From assembly GCF_051900425.1 (NCBI RefSeq), contig NZ_JBHZGK010000001.1:310001-374000 (forward strand): a DNA stretch of 64,000 nt. Direction: 5' to 3'. The notes under the pieces are model-generated. The model was not told where the DNA came from. It ran no database searches and saw only the letters and a program-made list of their open reading frames with translations. Numbering within the stretch: the stretch's first letter is position 1; each line of letters begins with the position of its first letter. The DNA comes from Frateuria_A sp051900425 (GTDB lineage Bacteria > Pseudomonadota > Gammaproteobacteria > Xanthomonadales > Rhodanobacteraceae). The translations under genes were made by a program, and so were the position numbers. Below are positions 26,184 through 34,491 of the stretch, piece by piece.

Positions 26184-27317
26184 TTGAGCGACGTACTGGA
26201 CTTGACCCGTGACCTGATCGGCCGCCGCTCGGTGACCCCCGAGGATGCCGGCTGCCAGGCGCTGATCGCTGGACGGCTCGCACGGGCGGGCTTTGCCATC
26301 GAGCACCTGCGCCATGGCGAGGTCGGCAACCTGTGGGCGACGCACGGCGGCGAAGGTCCCACGCTGGTCTTCCTGGGCCATACCGACGTGGTGCCCAGCG
26401 GTCCGGAGAACGCGTGGCAGAGCCCGCCGTTCGAGCCGGTCGTGCGCGATGGCCGCCTTTACGGCCGGGGGGCCGCCGACATGAAGGGTTCGGTCGCCGC
26501 GATGGTGCTGGCGCTCGAGCAATTCGTGACGACGCGCCCGCAACACGCCGGCCGCGTCGCGTTGCTGCTGACCAGCGACGAGGAAGGTCCGACCAACCTC
26601 GATGGCGTGCGTCGCGTAGCCGAGACGTTCCGCGCGCGTGGCGAGCGGCTGGACTGGTGCGTGGTCGGCGAGCCTTCGTCGAAGGAGCGGCTGGGTGACC
26701 TGATCCGCGTCGGCCGCCGCGGCTCGCTTTCTGGCACGCTCAGCGTGCGTGGCGTGCAGGGCCACGTGGCCTATCCGGAAAAGGCGAGGAACCCGATCCA
26801 CGCCTTCGCCCCGGCGCTGGCCGAACTGGTGGCTACCCGCTGGGACGAGGGCAACGCGGACTTCCCGCCGACCTCGTTCCAGATCTCCAACCTCAACGCC
26901 GGTACGGGCGCCACCAACGTGATTCCCGGCGCGCTCGTCGCGCAGATCAACTTCCGCTACTCGACCGCCAGCGGTGCCGCTGAACTGCGCGCGCGCACTC
27001 AGGCCATCCTCGAGCGCCACGGCCTGGACTGGCAGCTGGACTGGAATCTTTCCGGCGAGCCGTTCCTGAGCGCCGCGGGTGGCCGCCTGCGCGAAACCGT
27101 GCTCGGCGTGTGCCGCGAGCTATGCGGCATGGAGCCGGAGCAGAGCACTGGCGGCGGGACGTCCGACGGGCGTTTCATCGCGCCACTGGGCGCCGAGGTG
27201 GTGGAGCTGGGACCGGTCAACGCGACCATCCACAAGGTGGACGAGTGCGTGGCGGTAGCCGACCTGGAGCGGTTGCCGGGGCTATACCAGGCGATCTGCG
27301 AAAGGTTGCTGGGCTAA
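26184..27317 (+). CDS. dapE: Succinyl-diaminopimelate desuccinylase
   Basis: M20 zinc hydrolase that removes succinate in lysine/peptidoglycan precursor synthesis. The protein is 377 aa (E. coli 375). Metal and catalytic residues are H66 in LVFLGHTDVVPSG, D99 in GRGAADMKGS, E133-E134 in TSDEEGP, a glutamate in VVGEPSS, and the C-terminal His in NATIHKVDECV. The start is a TTG at 26184, with GGGAG seven bases upstream, giving MSDVLDLTRDLIGRRSVTPED. The longer open frame upstream runs through the REP palindrome and is rejected. Confidence 0.96.
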   Translation: MSDVLDLTRDLIGRRSVTPEDAGCQALIAGRLARAGFAIEHLRHGEVGNLWATHGGEGPTLVFLGHTDVVPSGPENAWQSPPFEPVVRDGRLYGRGAADMKGSVAAMVLALEQFVTTRPQHAGRVALLLTSDEEGPTNLDGVRRVAETFRARGERLDWCVVGEPSSKERLGDLIRVGRRGSLSGTLSVRGVQGHVAYPEKARNPIHAFAPALAELVATRWDEGNADFPPTSFQISNLNAGTGATNVIPGALVAQINFRYSTASGAAELRARTQAILERHGLDWQLDWNLSGEPFLSAAGGRLRETVLGVCRELCGMEPEQSTGGGTSDGRFIAPLGAEVVELGPVNATIHKVDECVAVADLERLPGLYQAICERLLG

Positions 27318-27327
27318 GGCGCAAGAG

Positions 27328-27480
27328 CGCCCCCATCCGCCTGCCGGCACCTTCCCCCGCATTCGCAGGGGAAGGCTCGATGGGTGGTTTTGCGCTGCCG
27401 ATCCGCAGTCGCGGGGGAAGACGCTGCCGATCCTTCCCCCGCGACTGCGGGGGAAGGTTCCCGAAGGGCGGATGGGGGCG
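27328..27480. repeat. Family-C REP-like pair after dapE
   Basis: Mirror-image units lie at 27328-27376 (GCCCCCATCCGCCTGCCGGC then CCTTCCCCCG..GGGGAAGG) and 27431-27480 (CCTTCCCCCG..CGGGGGAAGG then CCCGAAGGGCGGATGGGGGC). They occupy the gap between the convergent dapE and sigma-factor genes. Either hairpin could act as a transcription roadblock, but no U-run follows. Confidence 0.85.
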
Positions 27481-27514
27481 CCTTTGGCGGGGAGCCCTGC
27501 CCAACCCGCCGCCG

Positions 27515-28768
27515 TCACCCACACGCTCCGGCACGCGCCAGCATGACACTGCGTTCCTGCGCGTTGTGCGTAAGCGCCGCAGCGCGCTCGAATTCAGTGC
27601 GAGCCTCGTCGCTTCGCCCAAGCCTGGCCAACAGGTCGCCGCGCACCGCCGGCAGCAGGTGATAGCCGGCCAACGCCGCGACCTCACGCAAGGCATCGAC
27701 CAGCGCCAGCCCCGCGGCAGGGCCCTCGGCCATGGACACCGCCACCGCGCGGTTGAGTTCCACCACCGGCGAAGGCGCCACTTGCGCCAGCCGGGCGTAG
27801 AGTGCGGCGATGCGCGGCCAATCCGTGGCCTCGGCCGTGGTCGCACGCGCGTGGCAGGCGGCGATCGCTGCCTGCAGCGCGTACGGGCCTTCGGCGCCAC
27901 CGAGGCGGCCGGCGCGTTCCAGCGCCTCCAGTCCACGGTGGATCAGCAACTGGTCCCACAATGCGCGGTTCTGCTCCAGCAGCAGCACGGGGCGACCATC
28001 CGCGCCCACGCGTGCATGGCTGCGCGAAGCCTGGATCTCCATCAGTGCAAGCAGCCCGAGTACTTCCGGTTCGCGTGGCATCAGCCCGGCCAGGGTGCGG
28101 CCCAGGCGCAGGGCTTCCTCGCACAGCGCCGGGCGCATCCAGTCGTCGCCGGCGGTGGCGGTGTAGCCCTCGTTGAAGACCAGGTAGATCACGCCCAGCA
28201 CCGCCGCCAACCGTGCCTCGAGTTCGGCACCGCGCGGGACCTCGAACGGCACGCGCCTGTCGGCCAGCGTGCGCTTGGCGCGCACGATGCGCTGGGCGAT
28301 GGTCGGCTCGGCGGTCAGGAAGGCGCGGGCGATTTCCGCGGTGGTGAGGCCGCCGAGCAGGCGCAGGGTGAGGGCCACCTGCGCCTCGGTGGAGAGCGCG
28401 GGATGGCACGCGGTGAAGATCAGCCGCAGCAGGTCGTCGCCGATGTCGTCGTCGAGCGCTTCGAGGTTGGGCATGGTGAACGCCTCGTGCTCCGGGTCGC
28501 CATCCAGCGCCGCGTGCTTGCGCTCGACCAGCTGGCGGTGCCGCAGCAAGTCGATGCCGCGCCGCTTGGCCGCCGTCATCAGCCATGCGCCGGGGTTGTC
28601 CGGCACGCCCGACGTCGGCCACCGCTCCAGCGCCGCGACCAGCGCGTCCTGTGCCAGCTCCTCGGCCAGGTCGATGTCGCGCACGACGCGGATCAGCGCG
28701 GCGACCAGCTTGGGCGCTTCCAGACGCCAGACGGTTTCGATCGCGCGGTGGGTCTCGGCTTGGCTCAT
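27515..28768 (-). CDS. ECF42-type RNA polymerase sigma factor
   Basis: Extracytoplasmic-function sigma factor of 417 aa, about twice the usual ECF length. Region 2 is RVVRDIDLAEELAQDALVAAL with AWLMTAAKRRGIDLLRHR. Region 4 is LTLRLLGGLTTAEIARAFL with TIAQRIVRAKRTL. About 230 extra C-terminal residues follow, with the FNEGYTAT motif and TPR-like helices (for example LYARLAQVAPSPVVELNRAV). This architecture and the adjacent DGPF/YCII gene define the ECF42 group. No anti-sigma gene is seen; in this group the C-terminal extension takes part in control. The start is ATG 28768; a TTG at 28804 is possible. Confidence 0.9.
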   Translation of the reverse strand: MSQAETHRAIETVWRLEAPKLVAALIRVVRDIDLAEELAQDALVAALERWPTSGVPDNPGAWLMTAAKRRGIDLLRHRQLVERKHAALDGDPEHEAFTMPNLEALDDDIGDDLLRLIFTACHPALSTEAQVALTLRLLGGLTTAEIARAFLTAEPTIAQRIVRAKRTLADRRVPFEVPRGAELEARLAAVLGVIYLVFNEGYTATAGDDWMRPALCEEALRLGRTLAGLMPREPEVLGLLALMEIQASRSHARVGADGRPVLLLEQNRALWDQLLIHRGLEALERAGRLGGAEGPYALQAAIAACHARATTAEATDWPRIAALYARLAQVAPSPVVELNRAVAVSMAEGPAAGLALVDALREVAALAGYHLLPAVRGDLLARLGRSDEARTEFERAAALTHNAQERSVMLARAGACG

Positions 28769-28900
28769 GCGGCCGATCAGACCACCGCGCGCAGGGGCCG
28801 GCAAGCCCGCGTCGCCGTTCGCGGGAGCTCACTTCGGGTGATGCCTTTTTTGGGGATCAGGGCAAGCATCGGCCAGACGTGGGCTCTTCCGGCGGTGGGT

Positions 28901-29326
28901 TCACGTCTTGCCGGCCACTTCGGCGCGCAGGCGCTCTTCGGTCTCACGCATCTCGGGTGTCATCGCCTCGCCGAAGTCGTCGGCCTCGAACAGCGGCCGG
29001 ATCTCGATCGAGCACTCGCCCTCGAACGGCGGCGGGCAGCGGCGCGCCCACTCGAGCGCCTCGTCCATCGAGCGTACCTGCCACAGCCAGAAACCGGCGA
29101 TCAGCTCCTTGGCCTCGGCGAAAGGTCCGTCGACCACGCTACGGCCGTTGCCGGCGAAATGAACCCGCTTGCCAGCGGCGCTGGGCTTGAGGCCTTCGCC
29201 GGCCAGCATCACCCCCGCCTTCACCAGTTCCTCGTTGAACGCCATCATCTGGCGCATGAGCTTTTCGCTCGGCATCACGCCGGCTTCCGATTCGGCCGTG
29301 GCGCGGACCATCACCATGCAGCGCAT
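28901..29326 (-). CDS. YCII-related DGPF-domain protein
   Basis: Small cytosolic protein of 141 aa with the YCII/DGPF fold (MRCMVMVRATAESEAG at the start, VVDGPFAEAKELIAGFWLWQV in the middle, ECSIEIRPLFEADDFG). The VDGPFAEAKE segment is the DGPF hallmark. It has an excellent ribosome binding site (GAAGGAG eight bases before ATG 29326). It lies 132 bases upstream of the ECF42 sigma gene on the same strand. DGPF genes are the standard genomic partner and known target class of ECF42 sigma factors. The biochemical role of the family is not established. Confidence 0.9.
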   Translation of the reverse strand: MRCMVMVRATAESEAGVMPSEKLMRQMMAFNEELVKAGVMLAGEGLKPSAAGKRVHFAGNGRSVVDGPFAEAKELIAGFWLWQVRSMDEALEWARRCPPPFEGECSIEIRPLFEADDFGEAMTPEMRETEERLRAEVAGKT

Positions 29327-29459
29327 CGCTTTTCTCCTTCGTGCGCCGGCGGATGCCGGCTTCCGTTGATACGACGCGCGGGCGCCGGCATTTTCGACAT
29401 CGCGTCGCGCCGCGCCTGCGGCATGATGGACGGCCGCCATCACCGACCGGGAGTGACCC

Positions 29460-29849
29460 ATGCACGCCAGCGGAACCTTCGACGTGAAGCTTGCTCCACA
29501 GCCAGCCGCGCCCGGCACCGAAGCAGCGCAACTCGGTCGGCTGTCGATCGACAAGCGCTTCCAGGGCGATCTGGAGGCCACCAGCCTGGGCGAGATGCTC
29601 TCGGCGGGCACCGGGGTGCCCGGTTCGGCCGGCTACGTGGCGATCGAGCGGGTAAGCGGGTCGCTGCACGGGCGGCAGGGCAGTTTCGTGCTGATGCACT
29701 ACGGATTGATGGAGCGCGGCGCACCAAGCCTGCGGGTGTCGGTGGTGCCGGACTCGGGCACCGGGGAGCTGGTGGGCATCAAGGGCGAGCTGGCTATCCG
29801 CATCGAGCAGGGGCGGCACGAGTGCGCGTTGGAGTACGAATTGGCGTAA
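29460..29849 (+). CDS. DUF3224 domain protein
   Basis: 129-aa protein resembling the DUF3224 (allene-oxide-cyclase-like barrel) family. It has HASGTFDVKL at the start, then LSIDKRFQGDLEATSLGEML, GSAGYVAIERVSGSLHGRQG, SFVLMHYG and VVPDSGTGELVGIKGEL. A good ribosome binding site (GGGAG) precedes ATG 29460. It is divergent from the DGPF gene, 133 bases away, so the two could share a control region. DUF3224 genes often sit among small stress or ECF-linked genes, but a functional link here is inference. The function is unknown. Confidence 0.85.
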   Translation: MHASGTFDVKLAPQPAAPGTEAAQLGRLSIDKRFQGDLEATSLGEMLSAGTGVPGSAGYVAIERVSGSLHGRQGSFVLMHYGLMERGAPSLRVSVVPDSGTGELVGIKGELAIRIEQGRHECALEYELA

Positions 29850-30163
29850 AGCTCTTCGCGTGCCGTCGCCAGTATGGCGGTGGCTTTCCGGGAGGTTGCT
29901 GTCTGACGAGCGGGCTTCCGCGAGCCCCGGCCCCTCACCCCAGCCCTCTCCCCGGAGGGGAGAGGGAGCAAAGGCTATGCTCGTTCCCTCTGGGAAGCCG
30001 CAGCCGCATTGAAGCCCTCTCCCCTCCGGGGAGAGGGTTTGGGTGAGGGGCCGGGGCTCGCGGGGAAGCTGGCCATTGCTTCCAGCTCGAAGCCCCTGCT
30101 GGCTGCCGGTGAGCCTTTCGCCAGGCCGCCCCCTCACCCCAAGCTCTCTCCCGGAGGGGCGCT
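29850..30163. repeat. Cluster of three family-B REP-like elements
   Basis: The 314-base gap between the DUF3224 and penicillin-acylase genes holds three family-B units: 29929-29968 (CCCCTCACCCCAGCCCTCTC core), 30014-30058 (inverted, ending GGGTGAGGGGCCGGGGCTCG) and 30129-30160 (degenerate). The convergent genes end on either side. No gene or promoter is seen in it. Confidence 0.85.
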
Positions 30164-32584
30164 TTACGGCGTGCCGGGGCTCAACGTCAGGGTCCACCTG
30201 GCGGGACCGGGAAGCAGCGGGGTGGGTCGGCCGTCGACCCATTCCGCGTGTCCCGCGCCGTAATAGGGCGACAGCGGGTTGTCGCTCTGGCCGCCAGGCA
30301 TCTCCAGGATGCCTCGCGCTTCGTGACCGGGCGAAACCGCCAGCCGTTCGGAGGCGCCGAAACCGGGCGCGGCCACGCGGGGCATGTTGGCGTCCCCCGG
30401 CAGCGGCGTGTCGGGCATGTCCAGGAAGCGCGCCAGGAAGTGCGGCAGTGCCGGCGAGAGCGCGTGGTGGATATCCGCGGGATTGACCTCGCCCCACGTG
30501 CGCGCGGCCAGCCCGCCCGGCTGCCCGCCCAGCTCCGTGGCCACGCGGCGCGCGGCGTCCTGGAGCAGCGCGTTCCAGTTGCGGTAGTGCGGGTCGAGCA
30601 GCCACGCGGGCTGGTCGCGCAGCAGCGACCACACGGCCGCCTCCGCGTTGCCGGTGCCCGAAGGCCAGGAGAAGTCCGGGTAGCGCGCCTTGACCGTCGC
30701 CACGAACGGCGCCAGCGCCAGCCGGTGCACTTCCGTGCGGAAGGCGCGCACCAGCCGGTAGTCCACGCTGTCGGGTGCGGCGCGGTTGCGCCAGTTCGCG
30801 GTGCGCTCGCGCAGTGCCTCGAGCGCGGGATCGGAGGTCCCCGCCAGCGTGTCCTGCAGCAGCCGCTGCCAAGGGGTGAGGAAGACCGCGCGATCGTCGA
30901 GCTGGATGTCGAGCAGGTTGCCGGGGGTGAACATGCTGTGCATCCGCAGATCGTCGCGGATCTGCTGCGCCCGCGCGCCGAGGTCATGGCCACCGTTGCC
31001 GAGCAGATCCAGCGCGGGACCATCCACGGTGCGGTTGTTGGCGGTCCACAGCCGCCCGCCGGACGGGTCGACCACGCGCGGGTACTGCGAGGGCGGCGCC
31101 CAGCCCTGCCAGCCAGTGCCCGCCTGCGACCAGTCCGCCGGCTGCTGCGGCTCGCTGCCGAACGGGCGCACGGGAATCACATTGCCGGCGAGCGTCCAGC
31201 CGATATGCCCCTCCCGATCGGCGACCAGCAGGTTCTGCGGCGGCATGCCCAGGGTCGGCGCCAGGTCCAGTGCGGCGGCTACGCTGGGTGCGCGCTCCAG
31301 CTGCATCAGGCCCAGGTTGTAGGCATGCGGGTCCTGCGCGATCCAGGCCAGGGCCAGCGGCGTGCCGTCGGTGTCCTTGGCGAGGATCGGCCCCCAGCGG
31401 GTGTCCTGCACTTCGAGCACGCGGTCGGGCGCGCCTTTGACGTGGACGCGTTCGGCGTGGTGCTCGATCGTCGCCCAGCCGCCGGGCACCTTGTAACGCG
31501 AGGGATTGGCCGGGTCGCGCGTGACCCGCACCCAGTCCAGCCAATCGCCGTAGCTGTTGGTGAAGCCCCAGGCGATCTGCCCGTTGGAACCGACCACGAG
31601 TGCCGGCGTGCCGGGCAGGGTCACGCCCACCGCGTCGCGTGTGCCGCCGGGCGCCTTGGCATCCGGATAGCGCAGGCGCGCGCGGAACCAGATGTCCGGC
31701 ACGCGCAGCCCCAGGTGCATGTCGTTGGCGAGCATGGCCGCGCCGGTGTCGGTGAGCTGGCCGGCGACCGCGAAATGGTTGCTGCCGGGATGGCGCTCTT
31801 CCAGCGCCGGCGCGAGCGCGGCGGCCACCGATGCCACCGGCGTGGCAGGCGCCGGCTGTGCGCGCAGGTCGAACACGCCCGCGCCGGGCAGCACGGGCGG
31901 GCGCGACAGCGTGCCGGTGAGCGGCGCTTCCCAGTCCGGGTCGGGCGAGAGCAGGAAATCCACCAGCGGCGCCGGCAACGCGGCCCGCATGCGCGCGATG
32001 TCCAGCTCGCGCGTGTTGCGGCCGTGGCCGTTGAGGTCCAGGTACATTGCGCCGATCACCAGCAGGCAGTCCTCCGAACGCCAGCGCCTGGGTTCGCTGC
32101 CCAGCAGGAAGTATTCCCACGGCTTCTCGCGCAGGTCGGCCAGGCCGGCGTTGACGCCGTCGCGGTAACGGTCGAGCACCTGCTTCTGTTCGGGCGTCAT
32201 CGCCGCGTAGGCTGCCTCGGCGACCGCACGCAGGCGGTGGCGGCGGATGTCCAGGTCGGTGTCCAGCGCCGCCGGGCCGACCAGTTCGGCCAGCTCGCCG
32301 GCCGCCACGCGGCGCATCAGGTCCATTTCGAACCAGCGTTCCTGCGCGTGCACGAAACCCAGCGCGAAGGTCGCGTCGGCGCGGCGGCGCGCGTCGATGG
32401 TGACGCTGCCGTTGGCGTCGCGCACGATCTTCACCGGCGCGGACAGGCCCGCCACCCGAAGTCCGCCATCCAGCCGCGCGCGGCTGCCGGCGAGCAGGGA
32501 CCAGCCGGTGGCGAATGCCGCGGCCAGCAGCACCAGCACCACCAGTGCGAGGGCGCGCCACCACGGAAAGCGGCGGCGAATCAT
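30164..32584 (-). CDS. Penicillin acylase family (Ntn) hydrolase
   Basis: 806-aa precursor of the penicillin amidase / acyl-homoserine-lactone acylase family. It has an N-terminal membrane/signal segment (WWRALALVVLVLLAAAFATG). The alpha chain includes DANGSVTIDA and FVHAQERWFEMDLMRR. A spacer and the autoprocessing site at HPGSNHFAVAG follow, where Ser268 would become the N-terminal nucleophile of the beta chain. GINGQIAWGFTN-like NGQIAWGFTNSYGDW and the MPGGQSDNPLSPYYG tail are typical. It is periplasmic by prediction. The substrate (beta-lactam, AHL or other amide) cannot be told. It overlaps the end of the DUF2233 gene upstream by four bases. Confidence 0.9.
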   Translation of the reverse strand: MIRRRFPWWRALALVVLVLLAAAFATGWSLLAGSRARLDGGLRVAGLSAPVKIVRDANGSVTIDARRRADATFALGFVHAQERWFEMDLMRRVAAGELAELVGPAALDTDLDIRRHRLRAVAEAAYAAMTPEQKQVLDRYRDGVNAGLADLREKPWEYFLLGSEPRRWRSEDCLLVIGAMYLDLNGHGRNTRELDIARMRAALPAPLVDFLLSPDPDWEAPLTGTLSRPPVLPGAGVFDLRAQPAPATPVASVAAALAPALEERHPGSNHFAVAGQLTDTGAAMLANDMHLGLRVPDIWFRARLRYPDAKAPGGTRDAVGVTLPGTPALVVGSNGQIAWGFTNSYGDWLDWVRVTRDPANPSRYKVPGGWATIEHHAERVHVKGAPDRVLEVQDTRWGPILAKDTDGTPLALAWIAQDPHAYNLGLMQLERAPSVAAALDLAPTLGMPPQNLLVADREGHIGWTLAGNVIPVRPFGSEPQQPADWSQAGTGWQGWAPPSQYPRVVDPSGGRLWTANNRTVDGPALDLLGNGGHDLGARAQQIRDDLRMHSMFTPGNLLDIQLDDRAVFLTPWQRLLQDTLAGTSDPALEALRERTANWRNRAAPDSVDYRLVRAFRTEVHRLALAPFVATVKARYPDFSWPSGTGNAEAAVWSLLRDQPAWLLDPHYRNWNALLQDAARRVATELGGQPGGLAARTWGEVNPADIHHALSPALPHFLARFLDMPDTPLPGDANMPRVAAPGFGASERLAVSPGHEARGILEMPGGQSDNPLSPYYGAGHAEWVDGRPTPLLPGPARWTLTLSPGTP

Positions 32585-33372
32585 TCCGGCGCGAACACCG
32601 CGAACATGCCGGCGTAGGGCTTGACCATGAAAGCCGGCGCGCCGGCGTAGCCTTCGTCGCCCAGGTAGAACTGCGAGATGGTGCCGTCCAGGAACAGCGC
32701 ATCGCGGCAGCCCAGTTCATCGCGGAACAGCCGCGCGAAGGTGTGGAAGTTGACCGGCGCTTCGCTCACGGCGAACACCACATTGCGCGGCGTGCGGGCG
32801 CATACGCCGCTGCGCCACTTCAGGCTGTCCGAGTCGTGCATGAAGGCCGGGTTGATCTCGCCGTCGATCACCAGCATCGGCCCCGACTGCGTGGCCCACT
32901 GCGCCTTGCGCCCATCGGCCTTGAAGTCCGCGCTAGTTTCGACCGCTGCCTTGCCATCCGGGTAGATCGCGAACACGCCGTTGGGCAGCAGCGAGAAGTT
33001 GCCGGAGGCGGGATTGCCGTGCGCCATGTTGAGCGGCACCAGCCGCTTGCCGTCCTCCACGTACAGCCCGAGTGGCTTGAATGCCGCGTCGTAGATGCCG
33101 GCGTTGGCGGCGAACAGCAGCCGCCGGCCGTGCTTCTCGCCCCACTGGCGCAGATTGTCGATGCTGCCGAACGCTTCGCCGCTGTCGGGCGCGCGCCAGT
33201 GCAGGGTGAGCGGCTCGCGCTTGAGGTCGATGCTGACCACGCGGTAGTTCTGCCCCTCGAACGCGCGCTCCTCGCTGTCCAGCGCGCGCGCTTGCGGCGC
33301 GCAGCCGGCCAGGGCGGCGAGCAGCAGGGGGACGATCGCGGCGAGCGGCAGGCGGGGGACAAAGCGGATCAT
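32581..33372 (-). CDS. DUF2233 (phosphodiester glycosidase-like) lipoprotein
   Basis: 263-aa exported protein. The N-terminal leader ends in a lipobox (LAALAGC), which predicts a lipoprotein. The body matches the DUF2233/NAGPA-like fold: LLFAANAGIYDAAFKPLGLYV, NGVFAIYPDG, TQSGPMLVIDGEINPAF, RSGVCARTPRNVVFAVSE and CRDALFLDGTISQFYL, with the family's N-G and L-D-G-S/T pattern. I use ATG 33372, where the signal peptide begins. It is translationally coupled to the acylase downstream (ATGA). Relatives hydrolyse N-acetylglucosamine phosphodiesters; the role here is inferred only at family level. Confidence 0.88.
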   Translation of the reverse strand: MIRFVPRLPLAAIVPLLLAALAGCAPQARALDSEERAFEGQNYRVVSIDLKREPLTLHWRAPDSGEAFGSIDNLRQWGEKHGRRLLFAANAGIYDAAFKPLGLYVEDGKRLVPLNMAHGNPASGNFSLLPNGVFAIYPDGKAAVETSADFKADGRKAQWATQSGPMLVIDGEINPAFMHDSDSLKWRSGVCARTPRNVVFAVSEAPVNFHTFARLFRDELGCRDALFLDGTISQFYLGDEGYAGAPAFMVKPYAGMFAVFAPE

Positions 33373-33473
33373 GTCCCGATGGTCGCCGCCCGGATGCGAC
33401 AGGCGCAAGTGTGCGCGCGGGCGCATGTTCAGGCCCGGCGCTACACTTGCCGCTTTGCCGCCCCTTCCCGCCG

Positions 33474-33968
33474 ATGTCGACCGCCTACTGCCCCATCGTC
33501 GCCACACTCGGCTACGTGCTTTCGCCCGACCGCGAACACGTGCTGATGATCCACCGTAACGCCCGCCCGGACGATCAGCACCTGGGCAAGTACAACGGCC
33601 TGGGCGGCAAGATGGAACCGGGCGAGGACATCGCCGCCTGCATGCGCCGGGAGATCCGCGAGGAGGCCGGCATCGAGTGCACCTCGATGTGCCTGCGCGG
33701 CACGCTCAACTGGCCCGGCTTCGGCAAGCAGGGCGAGGACTGGCTGGGTTTCATCTTCCTGATCGACGGCTTCGAGGGGACCTGCCACACCGGCAACCAC
33801 GAAGGCACGCTGGAGTGGGTACCGCGCGCACGGCTGATGGAGCTGCCGATGTGGGAGGGCGACCGGCATTTCCTGCCGCTGGTGTTCGACGAGGACCCGC
33901 GGCCATTCCATGGCGTGATGCCGTACAAGAATGGCCGGATGCAGTCGTGGTCGGTCACGCGGTTGTGA
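33474..33968 (+). CDS. Nudix hydrolase (MutT/NUDT1-like)
   Basis: 164-aa nucleoside-diphosphate-linked hydrolase. The Nudix box covers residues 44-67, with the catalytic helix REIREEAG intact and GGKMEPGE before it. The N-terminal CPIVATLGYVLSP and VLMIHRNARPDDQHLGKYNG resemble the MTH1/NUDT1 type that cleans oxidised nucleotides. A small TACACT hexamer lies at 33442-33447, but no -35 is evident. It is divergent from the DUF2233 gene and overlaps the next Nudix gene. The exact substrate is inference. Confidence 0.9.
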   Translation: MSTAYCPIVATLGYVLSPDREHVLMIHRNARPDDQHLGKYNGLGGKMEPGEDIAACMRREIREEAGIECTSMCLRGTLNWPGFGKQGEDWLGFIFLIDGFEGTCHTGNHEGTLEWVPRARLMELPMWEGDRHFLPLVFDEDPRPFHGVMPYKNGRMQSWSVTRL

Positions 33969-34378
33969 GCTCGCCGGTCATACGCATCGTCGCGGCGGTG
34001 ATCCGCGACGACGCCGGCCGCACGCTGCTGGTGCGCAAGCATGGCGCGACGGTGTTCCAGCAGCCCGGCGGCAAGCGTGATCCGGACGATGCGGACGACC
34101 TGGCCACGCTGGCGCGTGAATTGCGCGAGGAGCTGGGTTGCGAGCTCTCGCCCGGTTCCGCGCGGCTGCTGTGCCACGCAGGCGCGGCAGCCGCCAACGA
34201 GCCGGGACATCGGGTGGAGGCGGCGGTTTATACGGTGGAGGTGCGCGGCGGGCCCGTCGCGCAGGCGGAGATTGCGGAGCTGTGCTGGATCGATCCTGCC
34301 GCCCCGGGCAACAAGCCGATCGCCACGCTGAGCCGCGAGCACATCCTGCCGTTGCTGCCGGCACACACGCCCATGTAG
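33965..34378 (+). CDS. Second Nudix hydrolase
   Basis: 137-aa Nudix protein starting from a GTG that overlaps the previous stop (GTGA). This is one of two tandem Nudix genes. The box keeps ARELREELG, but the upstream part reads GGKRDPDD where the consensus has a glutamate (GGxxExGE), so one conserved acid is aspartate. WIDPAAPGNKPIATLSREHI is the usual C-terminal segment. Its TAG stop lies inside the first bases of a family-A REP element, suggesting the element abuts or trimmed the gene end. Confidence 0.85.
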   Translation: MSSPVIRIVAAVIRDDAGRTLLVRKHGATVFQQPGGKRDPDDADDLATLARELREELGCELSPGSARLLCHAGAAAANEPGHRVEAAVYTVEVRGGPVAQAEIAELCWIDPAAPGNKPIATLSREHILPLLPAHTPM

Positions 34379-34443
34379 GAGCGACCGCGGTGCATGGCGG
34401 CGCCTCGCGGGTCGTGTCGATGGCGGTCGCGCACAGGTGCGTT
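34372..34443. repeat. Family-A REP-like element supplying a stop codon
   Basis: A diverged copy begins ATGTAGGAGCG, giving the Nudix gene its TAG, and ends GCGGTCGCGCACAGGTGCG. It is inverted relative to the perfect copy at 26.1 kb only in part. Confidence 0.65.
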
Positions 34444-34444
34444 T

Positions 34445-34483
34445 CAACAAAGGCATGCGGCCACGGCTTGCCCGTGGCCGCAT
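34445..34483 (-). terminator. Terminator of the M16 peptidase pair
   Basis: A perfect 12-base-pair stem ATGCGGCCACGG / CCGTGGCCGCAT (34455-34466 and 34472-34483) has a five-base loop. On the minus strand it is followed by CCTTTGTTG. It lies eight bases after the stop of the downstream M16 gene. Confidence 0.75.
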
Positions 34484-34491
34484 GGTTACGC

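Noticed and set aside
30248..32617. Long open frame opposite the penicillin-acylase gene
   Set aside because: Its product lacks family motifs; the minus-strand acylase is clear.
33677..33964. N-terminal extension of the second Nudix protein inside the first
   Set aside because: It overlaps the first Nudix gene out of frame and has no Nudix similarity; the GTG at 33965 is preferred.
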